Part shown: positions 35,731 through 44,177 of the stretch, piece after piece
Position numbering within the stretch: position 1 is the stretch's first letter
Layout: every line of letters begins with the position of its first letter
DNA from: Clavibacter zhangzhiyongii
Lineage (GTDB): Bacteria; Actinomycetota; Actinomycetes; Actinomycetales; Microbacteriaceae
Length of the DNA stretch: 64,000 nt
Assembly (NCBI RefSeq): GCF_014775655.1
Contig: NZ_CP061274.1
Location: 868,001-932,000 of the forward strand
Reading direction: 5' to 3'
Program-made: the position numbers and the translations under genes
The notes under the pieces: model-generated
What the model saw: only the letters and a program-made list of their open reading frames with translations
What the model was told of the DNA's origin: nothing
The model's database searches: none

Positions 35731-36636
35731 ATGACCACAACCGCATCCGCCCCCGCCGCCCCGGCCGTCGTCGCCGACGCCGCGGGCGGCACCCCGCCCC
35801 GCCGTCGGCGCACCGATCGCGGGCGTCGCGCCCGCGCGATCGTCTACCTCGTCCTCGCCGGCGCGCTCTGCGTCTGGCTCGTGCCGTTCGTCTGGATGGC
35901 GCTCGGCTCCGTGAAGACCCAGGGCGAGATCCTGCAGCGCCCGCCGACGTGGTGGCCCGAGGATCCCGTCGCCGACAACTTCGCGCAGTGGTTCGGGCCG
36001 CTCGACTTCGGCACCTTCTTCTCCAACAGCCTCGTGGTCGCGCTCGTCACGGTGCTCGGCAACCTCGTGTTCTGCTCGATGGTCGGCTACGCGCTCGCGA
36101 AGATGGACTTCCCGGGCAAGCGGCTGCTGTTCCTCACCGTGATGCTGACGCTCATGGTGCCCGGCGTCGTCACGTTCGTGCCGCTGTTCGTCATGGTCTC
36201 GGGGCTCGGCCTCGTGAACACGTACGCGGCGCTCATCCTCCCGTTCATCACGGCGCCGATCGGGGTGTTCCTCATGCGGCAGTTCATGCTCGGGATCCCC
36301 GAGGCGCTCATCGAGGCCGCCCGGCTCGACGGCGCGGGCGAGTTCCGCATCTTCTCCCGCATCGTGATGCCGCTGTGCGGGCCGCCGCTCGCGACGCTCG
36401 GCATCCTCACGTTCCTCGCCTCGTGGAACAACTTCCTCTGGCCGCTCGTCGCGGCGCAGACCGAGGGCATGTACACGCTGCCGATCGCGCTGTCGCTGTA
36501 CTCGACCGGGCAGAACGCGACCGACTACGGCCTGCTGCTCGCCGGATCCGTGCTGGTGATCGCGCCGATCCTCGCCCTGTTCGTGTTCCTGCAGCGCTAC
36601 TTCATCCAGGGCGTCGCGACCGCCGGCCTCAAGTGA
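35731..36636 (+). CDS. Carbohydrate ABC permease (MalG-like)
   Basis: A 301-residue permease with a basic 37-residue N-terminus and six helices. The EAA loop reads PEALIEAARLDGAGEFRIF, typical of MalG-type subunits, and the end GVATAGLK matches the family's usual C-terminal GLTAGAVK-like tail. No ATPase gene follows, so it must share an ATPase encoded elsewhere. Confidence 0.92.
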   Translation: MTTTASAPAAPAVVADAAGGTPPRRRRTDRGRRARAIVYLVLAGALCVWLVPFVWMALGSVKTQGEILQRPPTWWPEDPVADNFAQWFGPLDFGTFFSNSLVVALVTVLGNLVFCSMVGYALAKMDFPGKRLLFLTVMLTLMVPGVVTFVPLFVMVSGLGLVNTYAALILPFITAPIGVFLMRQFMLGIPEALIEAARLDGAGEFRIFSRIVMPLCGPPLATLGILTFLASWNNFLWPLVAAQTEGMYTLPIALSLYSTGQNATDYGLLLAGSVLVIAPILALFVFLQRYFIQGVATAGLK

Positions 36637-36668
36637 CCCCCGCCCGCCTCCGACCGATGGAGACCCCC

Positions 36669-38531
36669 ATGCCCCGCGCCCCGCGCCCCCTGCTCACCGC
36701 CCCCGACGGCACCCGGTTCCGCAACCTCGACGGCGACGGGGTGATGGCGCCCTACGAGGATCCGCGGCGCAGCCCCGAGGAGCGCACCGCCGACCTGGTC
36801 GGCCGCCTCAGCCTCGCCGAGAAGGCCGGCCTCATGTTCCAGACCGTGATCGAGGTCGGCGAGGACGGCGAGCTGAAGGAGGAGCCGGGCGCGATCTCCA
36901 AGTCCGGCACCACCGAGGTCGTGGTGGGCAAGGGCATGAACCACTTCAACGTGCACGAGATCCGCACGGCCCGGCAGGCCGCGCGCTGGAGCAACCGGCT
37001 GCAGGAGCTCGCGGAGTCCACGCCGCACGGGATCCCCGTCACCGTGAGCACGGATCCGCGGCATGCCTTCGTGGAGAACGCGGGCGTCGCCTTCTCGGCC
37101 GGCCCGTTCTCGCAGTGGCCGGAGGCGCTCGGCCTCGCGGCGCTCGACGACGTCGACGCGATCCGCGCCTTCGCCGACACCGCGCGGCAGGAGTACGTGG
37201 CCGTGGGGATCCGTGCGGCGCTGCACCCGCAGATCGACCTCGCCACGGAGCCGCGCTGGGGTCGGCAGGCGCAGACGCTCGGGCACGACGCCGATCGCGT
37301 CGCCGAGTTCACGGCCGCGTACCTCGAGGGGTTCCAGGGCGACGAGCTCGGGTCCACGAGCGTCGCCTGCACCACCAAGCACTTCCCGGGCGGCGGCCCC
37401 CAGAAGGACGGCGAGGACGCGCACTTCCCGTACGGCCGCGAGCAGGTGTACCCGGGCGGCATGTTCGAGTACCACCTGCGGCCGTTCCGGGAGGCGATCG
37501 CCCGCGGCACCGCCGCGATGATGCCGTACTACGGCATGCCCGAGGGCCTCGTGCGCGACGGCGTCGAGATCGAGCCGGTCGGCTTCGGCTTCAACCGCCA
37601 GGTCATCACGGGGCTCCTCCGCGAGGAGCTCGGCTACGACGGCGTCGTGGTCACCGACTGGGAGCTGGTGAACGACAACCACGTCGGCGACCAGGTGCTG
37701 CCGGCGCGCGCGTGGGGCGTCGAGGAGCTGACGCCGCACGAGCGGATGCAGCGGATCATCGAGGCCGGCTGCGACCAGTTCGGCGGCGAGGAGTGCGTCG
37801 ACGTCCTGCTCGACCTCGTGGCCGACGGTCGGGTGACGGAGGCGCGCCTCGACGAGTCGGTGCGCCGCCTGCTGCTCGTGAAGTTCCGGCTGGGGCTCTT
37901 CGACGACCCGTACGTCGACGAGGACGCGGCGGAGCGGATCGTCGGCCGCGCCGACTTCCTGGAGCTGGGGTCGCGCGCGCAGGCCGCGTCCGTCACCGTG
38001 CTCCAGAACCGCGTGGTCGACGGCCGGCCGACCCTGCCGCTCCCGGTCGACGGGCCCCGGCTGCGCGTCCACGTCGAGGGGCTCCGGCCGGAGGCGCTCG
38101 AGGGCTGGGCGGATCCCGCCGCGCGCCCCGAGGACGCCGACCTCGCGATCGTGCGGCTCGGCGCCCCGTTCGAGCCGCGCTCCGACCTCTTCCTCGAGGC
38201 GTGGTTCCACCAGGGCTCGCTCGAGTTCCCGCCCGGTCTCGTGCACCGGCTGCGGCGGATCGCGGACCGCTGCCCGCTCGTGGTGGTCGTCGCGCTCGAC
38301 CGCCCGGCGATCATGACGCCGCTCCTGCCGTTCGCCTCCGCCCTCGCGGTGGACTACGGCAGCTCGGACCGGGCGGTGCTCGACGCGCTCTCGGGGCGGA
38401 TCGCGCCCGTGGGACGGCTGCCCGTGGAGATCCCGCGCTCGATGGACGCGGTGCGCGCGTCGCGGACGGACGTGCCGTCGGACACGGAGGAGCCCGTCTT
38501 CCCGCTGCACCACGGCCTCCGGATCCTCTGA
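36669..38531 (+). CDS. Glycoside hydrolase family 3 (beta-glucosidase-like), cytoplasmic
   Basis: A 620-residue GH3 enzyme. The N-terminal TIM-barrel carries KHFPGGGPQ, then the catalytic nucleophile Asp330 in VVVTDWELVND. The C-terminal alpha/beta sandwich follows from about residue 440, with SVTVLQN and a final region around ALAVDYGSSDRAVLDAL. There is no signal peptide, so it should cleave an imported oligosaccharide inside the cell. Two ATGs exist, 36657 and 36669; GGAG six bases before the second favours it. The sugar specificity cannot be read from the sequence. Confidence 0.92.
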   Translation: MPRAPRPLLTAPDGTRFRNLDGDGVMAPYEDPRRSPEERTADLVGRLSLAEKAGLMFQTVIEVGEDGELKEEPGAISKSGTTEVVVGKGMNHFNVHEIRTARQAARWSNRLQELAESTPHGIPVTVSTDPRHAFVENAGVAFSAGPFSQWPEALGLAALDDVDAIRAFADTARQEYVAVGIRAALHPQIDLATEPRWGRQAQTLGHDADRVAEFTAAYLEGFQGDELGSTSVACTTKHFPGGGPQKDGEDAHFPYGREQVYPGGMFEYHLRPFREAIARGTAAMMPYYGMPEGLVRDGVEIEPVGFGFNRQVITGLLREELGYDGVVVTDWELVNDNHVGDQVLPARAWGVEELTPHERMQRIIEAGCDQFGGEECVDVLLDLVADGRVTEARLDESVRRLLLVKFRLGLFDDPYVDEDAAERIVGRADFLELGSRAQAASVTVLQNRVVDGRPTLPLPVDGPRLRVHVEGLRPEALEGWADPAARPEDADLAIVRLGAPFEPRSDLFLEAWFHQGSLEFPPGLVHRLRRIADRCPLVVVVALDRPAIMTPLLPFASALAVDYGSSDRAVLDALSGRIAPVGRLPVEIPRSMDAVRASRTDVPSDTEEPVFPLHHGLRIL

Positions 38532-38580
38532 GCGGCCCCGCGTCCGACCCGCGGTCGCGGTCGGCGGCGCCCGCCTCGCC

Positions 38581-38586
38581 TACGCT
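38581..38586 (+). promoter_or_regulatory. Candidate -10 box of the LacI gene
   Basis: TACGCT is followed by AGGAGAGAGGA and the ATG at 38608. I see no second copy of the palindromic operator here. Confidence 0.35.
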
Positions 38587-38607
38587 TCCAGGAGAGAGGA
38601 CGGTCGC

Positions 38608-39747
38608 ATGAGCCCCCGACGCCCCACGGTCTACGACGTCGCCGAACGCGCGAAGGTCTCGATCGCGACCGTGTCGTTCGCGTTCAGCCGACCCGACCAG
38701 ATCAGCCGCGCGACCCGGGAGCGCGTGCTCGAGACGGCGCGCGAGCTGGGCTACATGCCGAGCGCGTCCGCCCGCGGCCTCGCCCGCGGGCGCACGGGCG
38801 CGCTCGGCCTGCACTCGTTCGACCTCCTCATCGACCGGCCGCTGCAGCGCGAGCCGGCCGAGCCCGCGCCGGCCGACGACGCGGCGGCCGCGCGCGTGCC
38901 GTACGCGCCCGGCCGCACGTTCATCCCCTGGGACGAGGCGGGCGAGATCGCGGCGGACCCGCGCGCGTTCCCCCTCTACGTCGACGAGGTGCGGCGCGGC
39001 TTCGAGCTCGAGTGCCGCGCCCACGACCGGCCCGTGATGCTCAGCCGCGGCAGCGACACCGCCACGGCGGTCGCGGAGTCCGCCGGCCGCGTCGACGGCC
39101 TGGCCATCTTCCCCGGCCCGTCGGCGGCCGCGTCGCTGAAGCGGGTGTCGCTGCGGATGCCGATCGTCCTGTTCAGCTACCCGCCGGCCGACGACGGCCA
39201 CCACCGCGTCACGTCCGACAACGCCGGGGGAGCGCGGGAGCTGGTGCGTCACCTCGTCGTCGAGCACGGGATCACCGACCTGGGGTTCGTGGGCGCCACT
39301 ACCGTCGGCGACTACCGGGAGCGGTTCGAGGGGTACCTCGCCGCGCTGGCGGAGCTCGGGGTCGCCGCGCCCGACGAGGTCCTCGACGACACGGTGCTCG
39401 GCGAGGGATCCGGCTTCGGCGGCGTCATGGCCGCCCTCCGCGCCGGACGCCTCCCGCGCGCGCTCGTCTGCGCGAGCGACCAGCTGGCCCTCGCGCTCGT
39501 CGACCTGCTGCGCACCGAGGGCGTGGCCGTACCGGGCGACGTGGTCGTCACGGGCTTCGACGGGATCCTCGCGGGCCTCCTCTCGACGCCGCGGCTCACG
39601 ACCGTGCGGCAGCCGATGGAGGCGATGGGGCGCACGGCGGCCCGCATCCTCATCGACACGACGAGCGTCCCGCAGCCGGCCGATCCCGTCACGCTCCGGC
39701 TCGGCACGAAGCTCGTCGTGCGCGAGAGCTGCGGCTGCCGGAGCTGA
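38608..39747 (+). CDS. LacI-family transcriptional regulator
   Basis: A 379-residue repressor. The N-terminal headpiece TVYDVAERAKVSIATVSFAF with the following hinge SASARGLARGRTGAL is standard; the ligand domain shows the periplasmic-binding fold, with VTSDNAGGARELVRHL and the GFDG motif in VVVTGFDGILAG. An extra stretch of about 45 residues follows the hinge. It lies directly after the GH3 gene and most likely represses the operon at the 33445 palindrome, released by a sugar from uptake or from GH3 cleavage. Confidence 0.92.
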   Translation: MSPRRPTVYDVAERAKVSIATVSFAFSRPDQISRATRERVLETARELGYMPSASARGLARGRTGALGLHSFDLLIDRPLQREPAEPAPADDAAAARVPYAPGRTFIPWDEAGEIAADPRAFPLYVDEVRRGFELECRAHDRPVMLSRGSDTATAVAESAGRVDGLAIFPGPSAAASLKRVSLRMPIVLFSYPPADDGHHRVTSDNAGGARELVRHLVVEHGITDLGFVGATTVGDYRERFEGYLAALAELGVAAPDEVLDDTVLGEGSGFGGVMAALRAGRLPRALVCASDQLALALVDLLRTEGVAVPGDVVVTGFDGILAGLLSTPRLTTVRQPMEAMGRTAARILIDTTSVPQPADPVTLRLGTKLVVRESCGCRS

Positions 39748-39766
39748 CCGGCCCCGCCCCGGCGCG

Positions 39767-39792
39767 GCGTCCGCCCGGAGGCGGGCGGACGC
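39767..39792. terminator. 11-bp perfect bidirectional hairpin
   Basis: 39767-39777 (GCGTCCGCCCG) pairs exactly with 39782-39792 around GAGG. It lies between the LacI gene and the convergent Ig-like gene and can terminate both. No T-tract. Confidence 0.7.
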
Positions 39793-39800
39793 CGCGTCCG

Positions 39801-41060
39801 TCAGCGCGCGGCGACGGGGACCCGGGGCGTGGGGGCGGAGGTGAGCGACACCGCGGCGTAGCCGCTCTTCGTGCCCGTCACGGTCACGGTGATCCGCGCG
39901 CCGCGGTCCCGCTCGGTCACCGTGTACGCGGGCCCGTCCGCGCCGGGGATCGCGCGGCCGTCGCGGTTCCACCGGTACGCGAGGTCGACGGCCTGCGGCT
40001 GCCACAGCCCCGTGCGGACCCGGAGCACCGCGCCCGCCTTCGCGACACCGACGACGGCCGGCGCGGGGGTGGACGTGAACGTCCGATCCGTGGCGGGCGC
40101 CGCCGCCGTCGTCGCCTCGACCCGCGTGTCGTAGCCGAAGATCCCGGCGCCGTAGTGGAGGTCGAAGGCCAGGGTCCTGCCGTACCCGGCGAACACCGTG
40201 ACCGAGCCGGCCGCCTCGGCGGGCGCGAACGGCTCGCGGCCGGTGATGACGATCGTCGTGCCCCGCTCGAGGGGCCAGCCGTTGAGGGCCTCGCGGATGT
40301 CGTACGAGAAGGTGATGTACGGGCCCGAGACGGTCGCCGTGGGCGTGCTCGGGAGGGGCAGGCCGTAGGCCCGCTGCGTCTGCGGGTCGCTCGCGGCGCT
40401 GACGACGCGCACGCCGTCGAGCACGCCGACGGCGCGCCACCGGATGACGTGGTCGCCGGCGGGCAGGGGCACGTCGCCCTCGATGGACCACGAGTCGGAC
40501 TGCGCGTCGACGGGCGTCCAGGCGTCGGATGCGTCGAGCTGGTACTCGAAGTGCCGCTGGCGGACGTCGAGGCCGCGGTCGTCGAAGGTGGCGAGGACGC
40601 GGACGGCGGCCTGCTCCGTCGCGAACACGAAGTCGTACGCGACGACCGGCGCCCTGTCGGAGATGCCGGTGGCGCGTGCGGCGACGCGGGCGGTGGCGGC
40701 GCTCGTGCGGGAGGTGGTCGCGTAGCCCGGCCGGGTGGCGGTGACGGTGGCCGTGATCCGCTTCCCGAGGTCCGCGGGACGCAGCACGAGCGACCCGCCG
40801 GTGGCGCTGGGGATGAGCACGTCGTCGGCCCACCAGCGGAAGGAGAGGTCGGGAGCGGGATCCCACGAGCCGGGCTGGAGCTCCAGCGTCGCGCCCACCG
40901 CGGCGGTCCCCGCGATGACGGGGACGGGCGCGGCGGCGAACGGGACGGACGCCGCGGTCGCGGCCTCCGCGGGACCCGCGGGTCCGGTCACTGCGGCCCC
41001 TCCGAGGGCCAGCGCCAGGGCCAGCGCCAGGCCCGGCCATCCGCGTCGCGTCGTCGTCAT
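39801..41060 (-). CDS. Secreted protein with two Ig-like end repeats and an unknown middle domain
   Basis: A 419-residue exported protein. The signal peptide is WPGLALALALALGG followed by an AEA-type cleavage site near residue 34. Residues about 45-125 and 330-415 are two copies of one Ig-like repeat: ATLELQPGSWDPAPDLSFRW and AVLRVRTGLWQPQAVDLAYR, each with ITxTVTxTxxGYA at its end. Such repeats are common in actinobacterial surface proteins. The middle 200 residues match no family I recognise. There is no LPXTG signal or membrane anchor. GGGGA five bases before the ATG supports the start. A role in attachment or matrix binding is only a guess. Confidence 0.8.
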   Translation of the reverse strand: MTTTRRGWPGLALALALALGGAAVTGPAGPAEAATAASVPFAAAPVPVIAGTAAVGATLELQPGSWDPAPDLSFRWWADDVLIPSATGGSLVLRPADLGKRITATVTATRPGYATTSRTSAATARVAARATGISDRAPVVAYDFVFATEQAAVRVLATFDDRGLDVRQRHFEYQLDASDAWTPVDAQSDSWSIEGDVPLPAGDHVIRWRAVGVLDGVRVVSAASDPQTQRAYGLPLPSTPTATVSGPYITFSYDIREALNGWPLERGTTIVITGREPFAPAEAAGSVTVFAGYGRTLAFDLHYGAGIFGYDTRVEATTAAAPATDRTFTSTPAPAVVGVAKAGAVLRVRTGLWQPQAVDLAYRWNRDGRAIPGADGPAYTVTERDRGARITVTVTGTKSGYAAVSLTSAPTPRVPVAAR

Positions 41061-41159
41061 GCTCGTCCCCGTGTCCTCGCGGTCCGTCCCGCGTCGGGGG
41101 GAGCCTCGCACCGGGGCGCCGTCGCGGCCAGCCCCGCGAACGGGGCGCGCGTCCCCGGA

Positions 41160-41255
41160 TCAGCGGCGCAGGGAACGCCGGCGCACGGCCTCCACCACGA
41201 GGCCCACGAGCAGGAGCGCGGCAGAGCCGACGACCGCCCTCGCGTCCGCCCGCAT
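41160..41255 (-). CDS. Possible 31-residue membrane micropeptide coupled to the MOSC gene
   Basis: Its ATG overlaps the MOSC stop (TGATG), the same arrangement used by real coupled pairs in this window. The peptide has an acidic/basic start, one hydrophobic helix (SAALLLVGLVVEA) and an Arg-rich end RRRSLRR, like a tail of a membrane-anchored peptide. No ribosome site of its own is visible. It could also be chance in GC-rich DNA. Confidence 0.35.
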   Translation of the reverse strand: MRADARAVVGSAALLLVGLVVEAVRRRSLRR

Positions 41256-41809
41256 CACACGGGCTGCAGCGCGCGGTGGGCGCCCGCGGGCAGCTCCACG
41301 CGCACGGCGTCGTCGGGACGGACCTCGCCGCCGGTGATCACGACGCCCATCACGCCCGACTTCCGCACGACGTTCCCGTCGGCGTCCCGGTCGAGCACCG
41401 CCTTCATCGCGCCCGTGCCGAGCCCGTCGATCTGGATGCAGGGGTTCCGCAGGCCCGTGATCTCCACCACGGCCTCGTCGCCCAGGTGCAGCCGGGTGCC
41501 CTCCGGCAGGTCGAGGAGCGCGACGCCCGCCGTGGTCACGTTCTCGCCGAGGTCGCCGGGTCCGACCGCGAAGCCCTTGCCCGCGAGCTCCTCGTGCAGC
41601 TCCGCGTGGACGAGGTGCACCTGGCGGAGGTTCGGGGCGTCGGGATCGCGTCGCTTCCGCGACAGGTGCTGCACGGTGGTGCCGAGGTGCGCGTCGCCCT
41701 CGACGCCGAGGCCGGCGAGGAGGTTGATGGACGATCGGACGGGCTTGGAGAAGCGGTGGGCGTCGTCGCGCGCGACCGCGACGACCCGGGGCGAGGCGGA
41801 GGGCTGCAT
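41255..41809 (-). CDS. MOSC domain protein
   Basis: A 184-residue stand-alone MOSC protein (molybdenum cofactor sulfurase C-terminal domain). Typical parts: GVEGDAHLGTTVQHLSR near residues 35-51, LRQVHLVHAELHEEL, PGDLGENVTTAGVALLDLP with the GENxTT core, and the conserved Cys in LRNPCIQIDG. MOSC proteins bind molybdenum cofactor or act as reductases on N-hydroxylated compounds. No molybdopterin genes are near. TATCGT seven bases before the ATG suggests a leaderless mRNA. Confidence 0.92.
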   Translation of the reverse strand: MQPSASPRVVAVARDDAHRFSKPVRSSINLLAGLGVEGDAHLGTTVQHLSRKRRDPDAPNLRQVHLVHAELHEELAGKGFAVGPGDLGENVTTAGVALLDLPEGTRLHLGDEAVVEITGLRNPCIQIDGLGTGAMKAVLDRDADGNVVRKSGVMGVVITGGEVRPDDAVRVELPAGAHRALQPV

Positions 41810-41816
41810 GCCAGCG

Positions 41817-41822
41817 ACGATA
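41817..41822 (-). promoter_or_regulatory. -10 box of the MOSC gene, leaderless geometry
   Basis: TATCGT on the minus strand, seven bases, then the ATG at 41809. No ribosome site is present. Confidence 0.5.
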
Positions 41823-41893
41823 GCGGGGCGGAGCCCGGGCGGCGACCCCCGGACGGGCCGCGGCGCGACCTGCCGCGCGCGCCGGCCGGGCGC

Positions 41894-41899
41894 TAGGTT
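41894..41899 (+). promoter_or_regulatory. Candidate -10 box
   Basis: TAGGTT, about 28 bases before the ATG at 41928. It is divergent from the MOSC promoter. Confidence 0.4.
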
Positions 41900-41927
41900 C
41901 GGGGGATCGACGGCGACGGGGGATCGG

Positions 41928-42626
41928 ATGCGCACGACGGCCATGAGCGGATCACGGAGGACGACGCTCGTGGCGGGCGTCGCGTCCGCGGGGGCGCTGC
42001 TGCTGCAGCCGTCGCTGCTGGGCGGGTTCCGGATCCAGCCGACGCCCGACATGGACTCGACCGTCGTGCTGCAGGGACCCGTGGTCGACGCGCTCGCGCT
42101 GCTCCTCGCCGTGGTCGCCGCGGTCGTGCTCGCGCGCGGCGTGCGCGGCGAGCCGGGGCTCCTCCGGGCGTCGCGCGTCGCGGGGATCGCGGTGCTGGTG
42201 CACGCGGCGGTGGTGGTGGCGGCGGCCGTGGTGAGCGGGGTGATCAGCTCCGTCGTCGACGTCTCGTCGTCCGATGCCGCGGTCGCGCCGCCGGGCGTCG
42301 TCGCGCTGTCGGAGGGGGTGGACGCGATCCGCGTGCTCGCCCTCGTGCTGCTCGCCGTGGTCGTGGCCCGCGGGCGCCTGCTCGAGCCGCTCGCCCGGGT
42401 GTCGCTCCTGGTGCTCGGCGGCGCCGTCGGCCTCTCCTGGCTGCTGGGCACGGTCGCCGGGAGGATCCTCCCGGCGGCCGACGGGATCAGCCCCCTGCTC
42501 CTGCTGCTGCTCGCCCTGCAGCCCGTGGTGCTCCCGGCGTCGGCCGCCGTCGCGCTCGGCCTGCTGGTGCACGGGCGATCCGCCGCGATGCGGGAGCGGG
42601 CGGACGCGGTCCGCCGCGCCTGGTGA
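41928..42626 (+). CDS. Hypothetical membrane protein, about six helices
   Basis: A 232-residue protein with hydrophobic stretches throughout (for example VVDALALLLAVVAAVVLARG, IAVLVHAAVVVAAAVVSGVI and LLLLLLALQPVVLPASAAV). I recognise no family. GGGGGA six bases before the ATG supports the start. The strong hairpin at 42607-42639 overlaps the end of the reading frame, with the stop codon in the loop. Confidence 0.75.
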   Translation: MRTTAMSGSRRTTLVAGVASAGALLLQPSLLGGFRIQPTPDMDSTVVLQGPVVDALALLLAVVAAVVLARGVRGEPGLLRASRVAGIAVLVHAAVVVAAAVVSGVISSVVDVSSSDAAVAPPGVVALSEGVDAIRVLALVLLAVVVARGRLLEPLARVSLLVLGGAVGLSWLLGTVAGRILPAADGISPLLLLLLALQPVVLPASAAVALGLLVHGRSAAMRERADAVRRAW

Positions 42627-42639
42627 GCGCGGCGGACCG
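42607..42639. terminator. 13-bp hairpin with the stop codon in its loop
   Basis: 42607-42619 pairs exactly with 42627-42639; the 7-base loop contains the TGA of the preceding gene. It lies between two convergent genes. No T-tract. Confidence 0.65.
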
Positions 42640-42650
42640 GTCGGCCATCG

Positions 42651-44072
42651 TCAGCTGACGACGTCGGCGGTGGCCGCCTCCGCCGTCGGCGCACCCTCGC
42701 CGTGCTCGCGCAGCAGGACGAGCGCGACGAGGGAGAGGGCGGAGGCGACGCTGAGGTACACGCCCACGAGCCAGACGCTGCCGCCCGCGAGCCCCCACAG
42801 CCAGGTGGCGATGAACGGCGCGACCGCCCCGCCGATGATGCCCGCGAGGCTGAACGCGAGCGAGGCGCCGGTGTAGCGGACGTCGGCCGCGAACATGGCC
42901 GGCAGCAGGGATCCGACCGCGCCGTACGCGAGCCCGATGAGCACGAAGCCCAGCACGATGAACATGAGCGTGCCGGGCAGGCCCGCGGCGAGGAGCGGCT
43001 CCATCAGGAGGCCGAACGCGACCATGCCGACGGCGCTGCGGAGGACGACGGGTCGGGCGCCCATCCGGCCCGCGAGCGCGCCCGACACCATGATGGCGGC
43101 CGCGAAGAACACGACGCCGACCAGCAGCATGAGCAGGAAGTCGGTGCGCGCGTAGCCGAGGCCGGCGTGGAACGAGGCCGCGTCGAACGGCTTGCCCGCG
43201 GCCGTGGCGGCGGCCTGCGCGTCCTCCGCCGTGCGCGGCGCGGTGGCGTAGGAGACCGCGAACGTGGTCATCAGGTAGAAGAGCGTGAAGGTCGCCAGCA
43301 GCGCGAACGCGCCGAGGACGAGGCCGCGCCAGCCCGTGCGGATCGTGCGGCCGAGCGGGAGGCGGGAGGTCGCGCCGCGGTCGAGCACGGCCTGGAACTC
43401 GGGCGCCTCGACGAGCTTCACGCGGACGTACAGGCCCACGACCACGAGGACCGCGCTCGCGAGGAACGGCACGCGCCAGCCCCACGCCTGCAGGTCGGCG
43501 GGGGAGAGGGTGAGCGAGAGGACGAGGAACAGGCCGTTGGCGAGGAGGAACCCGACGGGCGCCCCGAGCTGCGGGAACGTGCCGTAGAGGGCGCGCTTGC
43601 CGGCGGGCGCGTTCTCCGTCGCGAGCAGCGCGGCGCCGCCCCACTCGCCGCCGAGGCCGAGGCCCTGCACGAAGCGCAGCAGCGCGAGGGCGGCGGGGGC
43701 CGCGATCTCCCAGCCGGGCGTGCGCCCGCTCGGCAGGCAGCCGATGAGCACCGTCGCGCCGCCCATCGTGAGGAGGGAGGCGACGAGCGTGCCGGTGCGG
43801 CCGAACCGGTCGCCGAAGTGGCCGAACAGGACGGAGCCGACGGGTCGGGCGAAGAACGCGACGCCGAACACGGCGAGGGACTCCAGCAGCGCGACCGTCG
43901 GGTCGGCCGCGGAGAAGAACAGCGCGGGGAACACGAGCACCGCGGCGGTGGCGTAGACGTAGAAGTCGAAGAACTCGATGGACGTGCCCACGAGGCTCGC
44001 GACGAGGACGCGCGAGCGCGGGTTCGCGGGAGCGGGGGAGGGCGGGCTGGTGGTCGCGTGCGCAGCGGACAT
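42651..44072 (-). CDS. MFS metabolite:H+ symporter family transporter (copy 1)
   Basis: A 473-residue 12-helix transporter of the MHS family (ShiA/ProP/KgtP type), importers of organic acids, shikimate or osmolytes. Signatures: IEFFDFYVYATAAVLVFP at the first helix, HFGDRFGRTGTLVASLL in loop 2-3, and GLGLGGEWGGAALLATE. Close paralogue of the next gene (44178-45593), with the same residues at most of these positions. Substrate unknown. Confidence 0.92.
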   Translation of the reverse strand: MSAAHATTSPPSPAPANPRSRVLVASLVGTSIEFFDFYVYATAAVLVFPALFFSAADPTVALLESLAVFGVAFFARPVGSVLFGHFGDRFGRTGTLVASLLTMGGATVLIGCLPSGRTPGWEIAAPAALALLRFVQGLGLGGEWGGAALLATENAPAGKRALYGTFPQLGAPVGFLLANGLFLVLSLTLSPADLQAWGWRVPFLASAVLVVVGLYVRVKLVEAPEFQAVLDRGATSRLPLGRTIRTGWRGLVLGAFALLATFTLFYLMTTFAVSYATAPRTAEDAQAAATAAGKPFDAASFHAGLGYARTDFLLMLLVGVVFFAAAIMVSGALAGRMGARPVVLRSAVGMVAFGLLMEPLLAAGLPGTLMFIVLGFVLIGLAYGAVGSLLPAMFAADVRYTGASLAFSLAGIIGGAVAPFIATWLWGLAGGSVWLVGVYLSVASALSLVALVLLREHGEGAPTAEAATADVVS

Positions 44073-44177
44073 GGCGGTGGCTTCCGTCGGTGGGGGCGGG
44101 GAGACGCCACGGATCGTGGCACGCCGACGGTACCGACGCTCCCCGCCCCTCGGGGCCAGCCGTTCACATGACGTGGG

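Noticed and set aside
33323-35746. An 807-codon minus-strand frame over the sugar operon
   Set aside because: Antisense artefact across two real genes and the promoter; no domain.
36597-38513. A 638-codon minus-strand frame over the GH3 gene
   Set aside because: His/Arg/Val-rich shadow of the plus-strand hydrolase.
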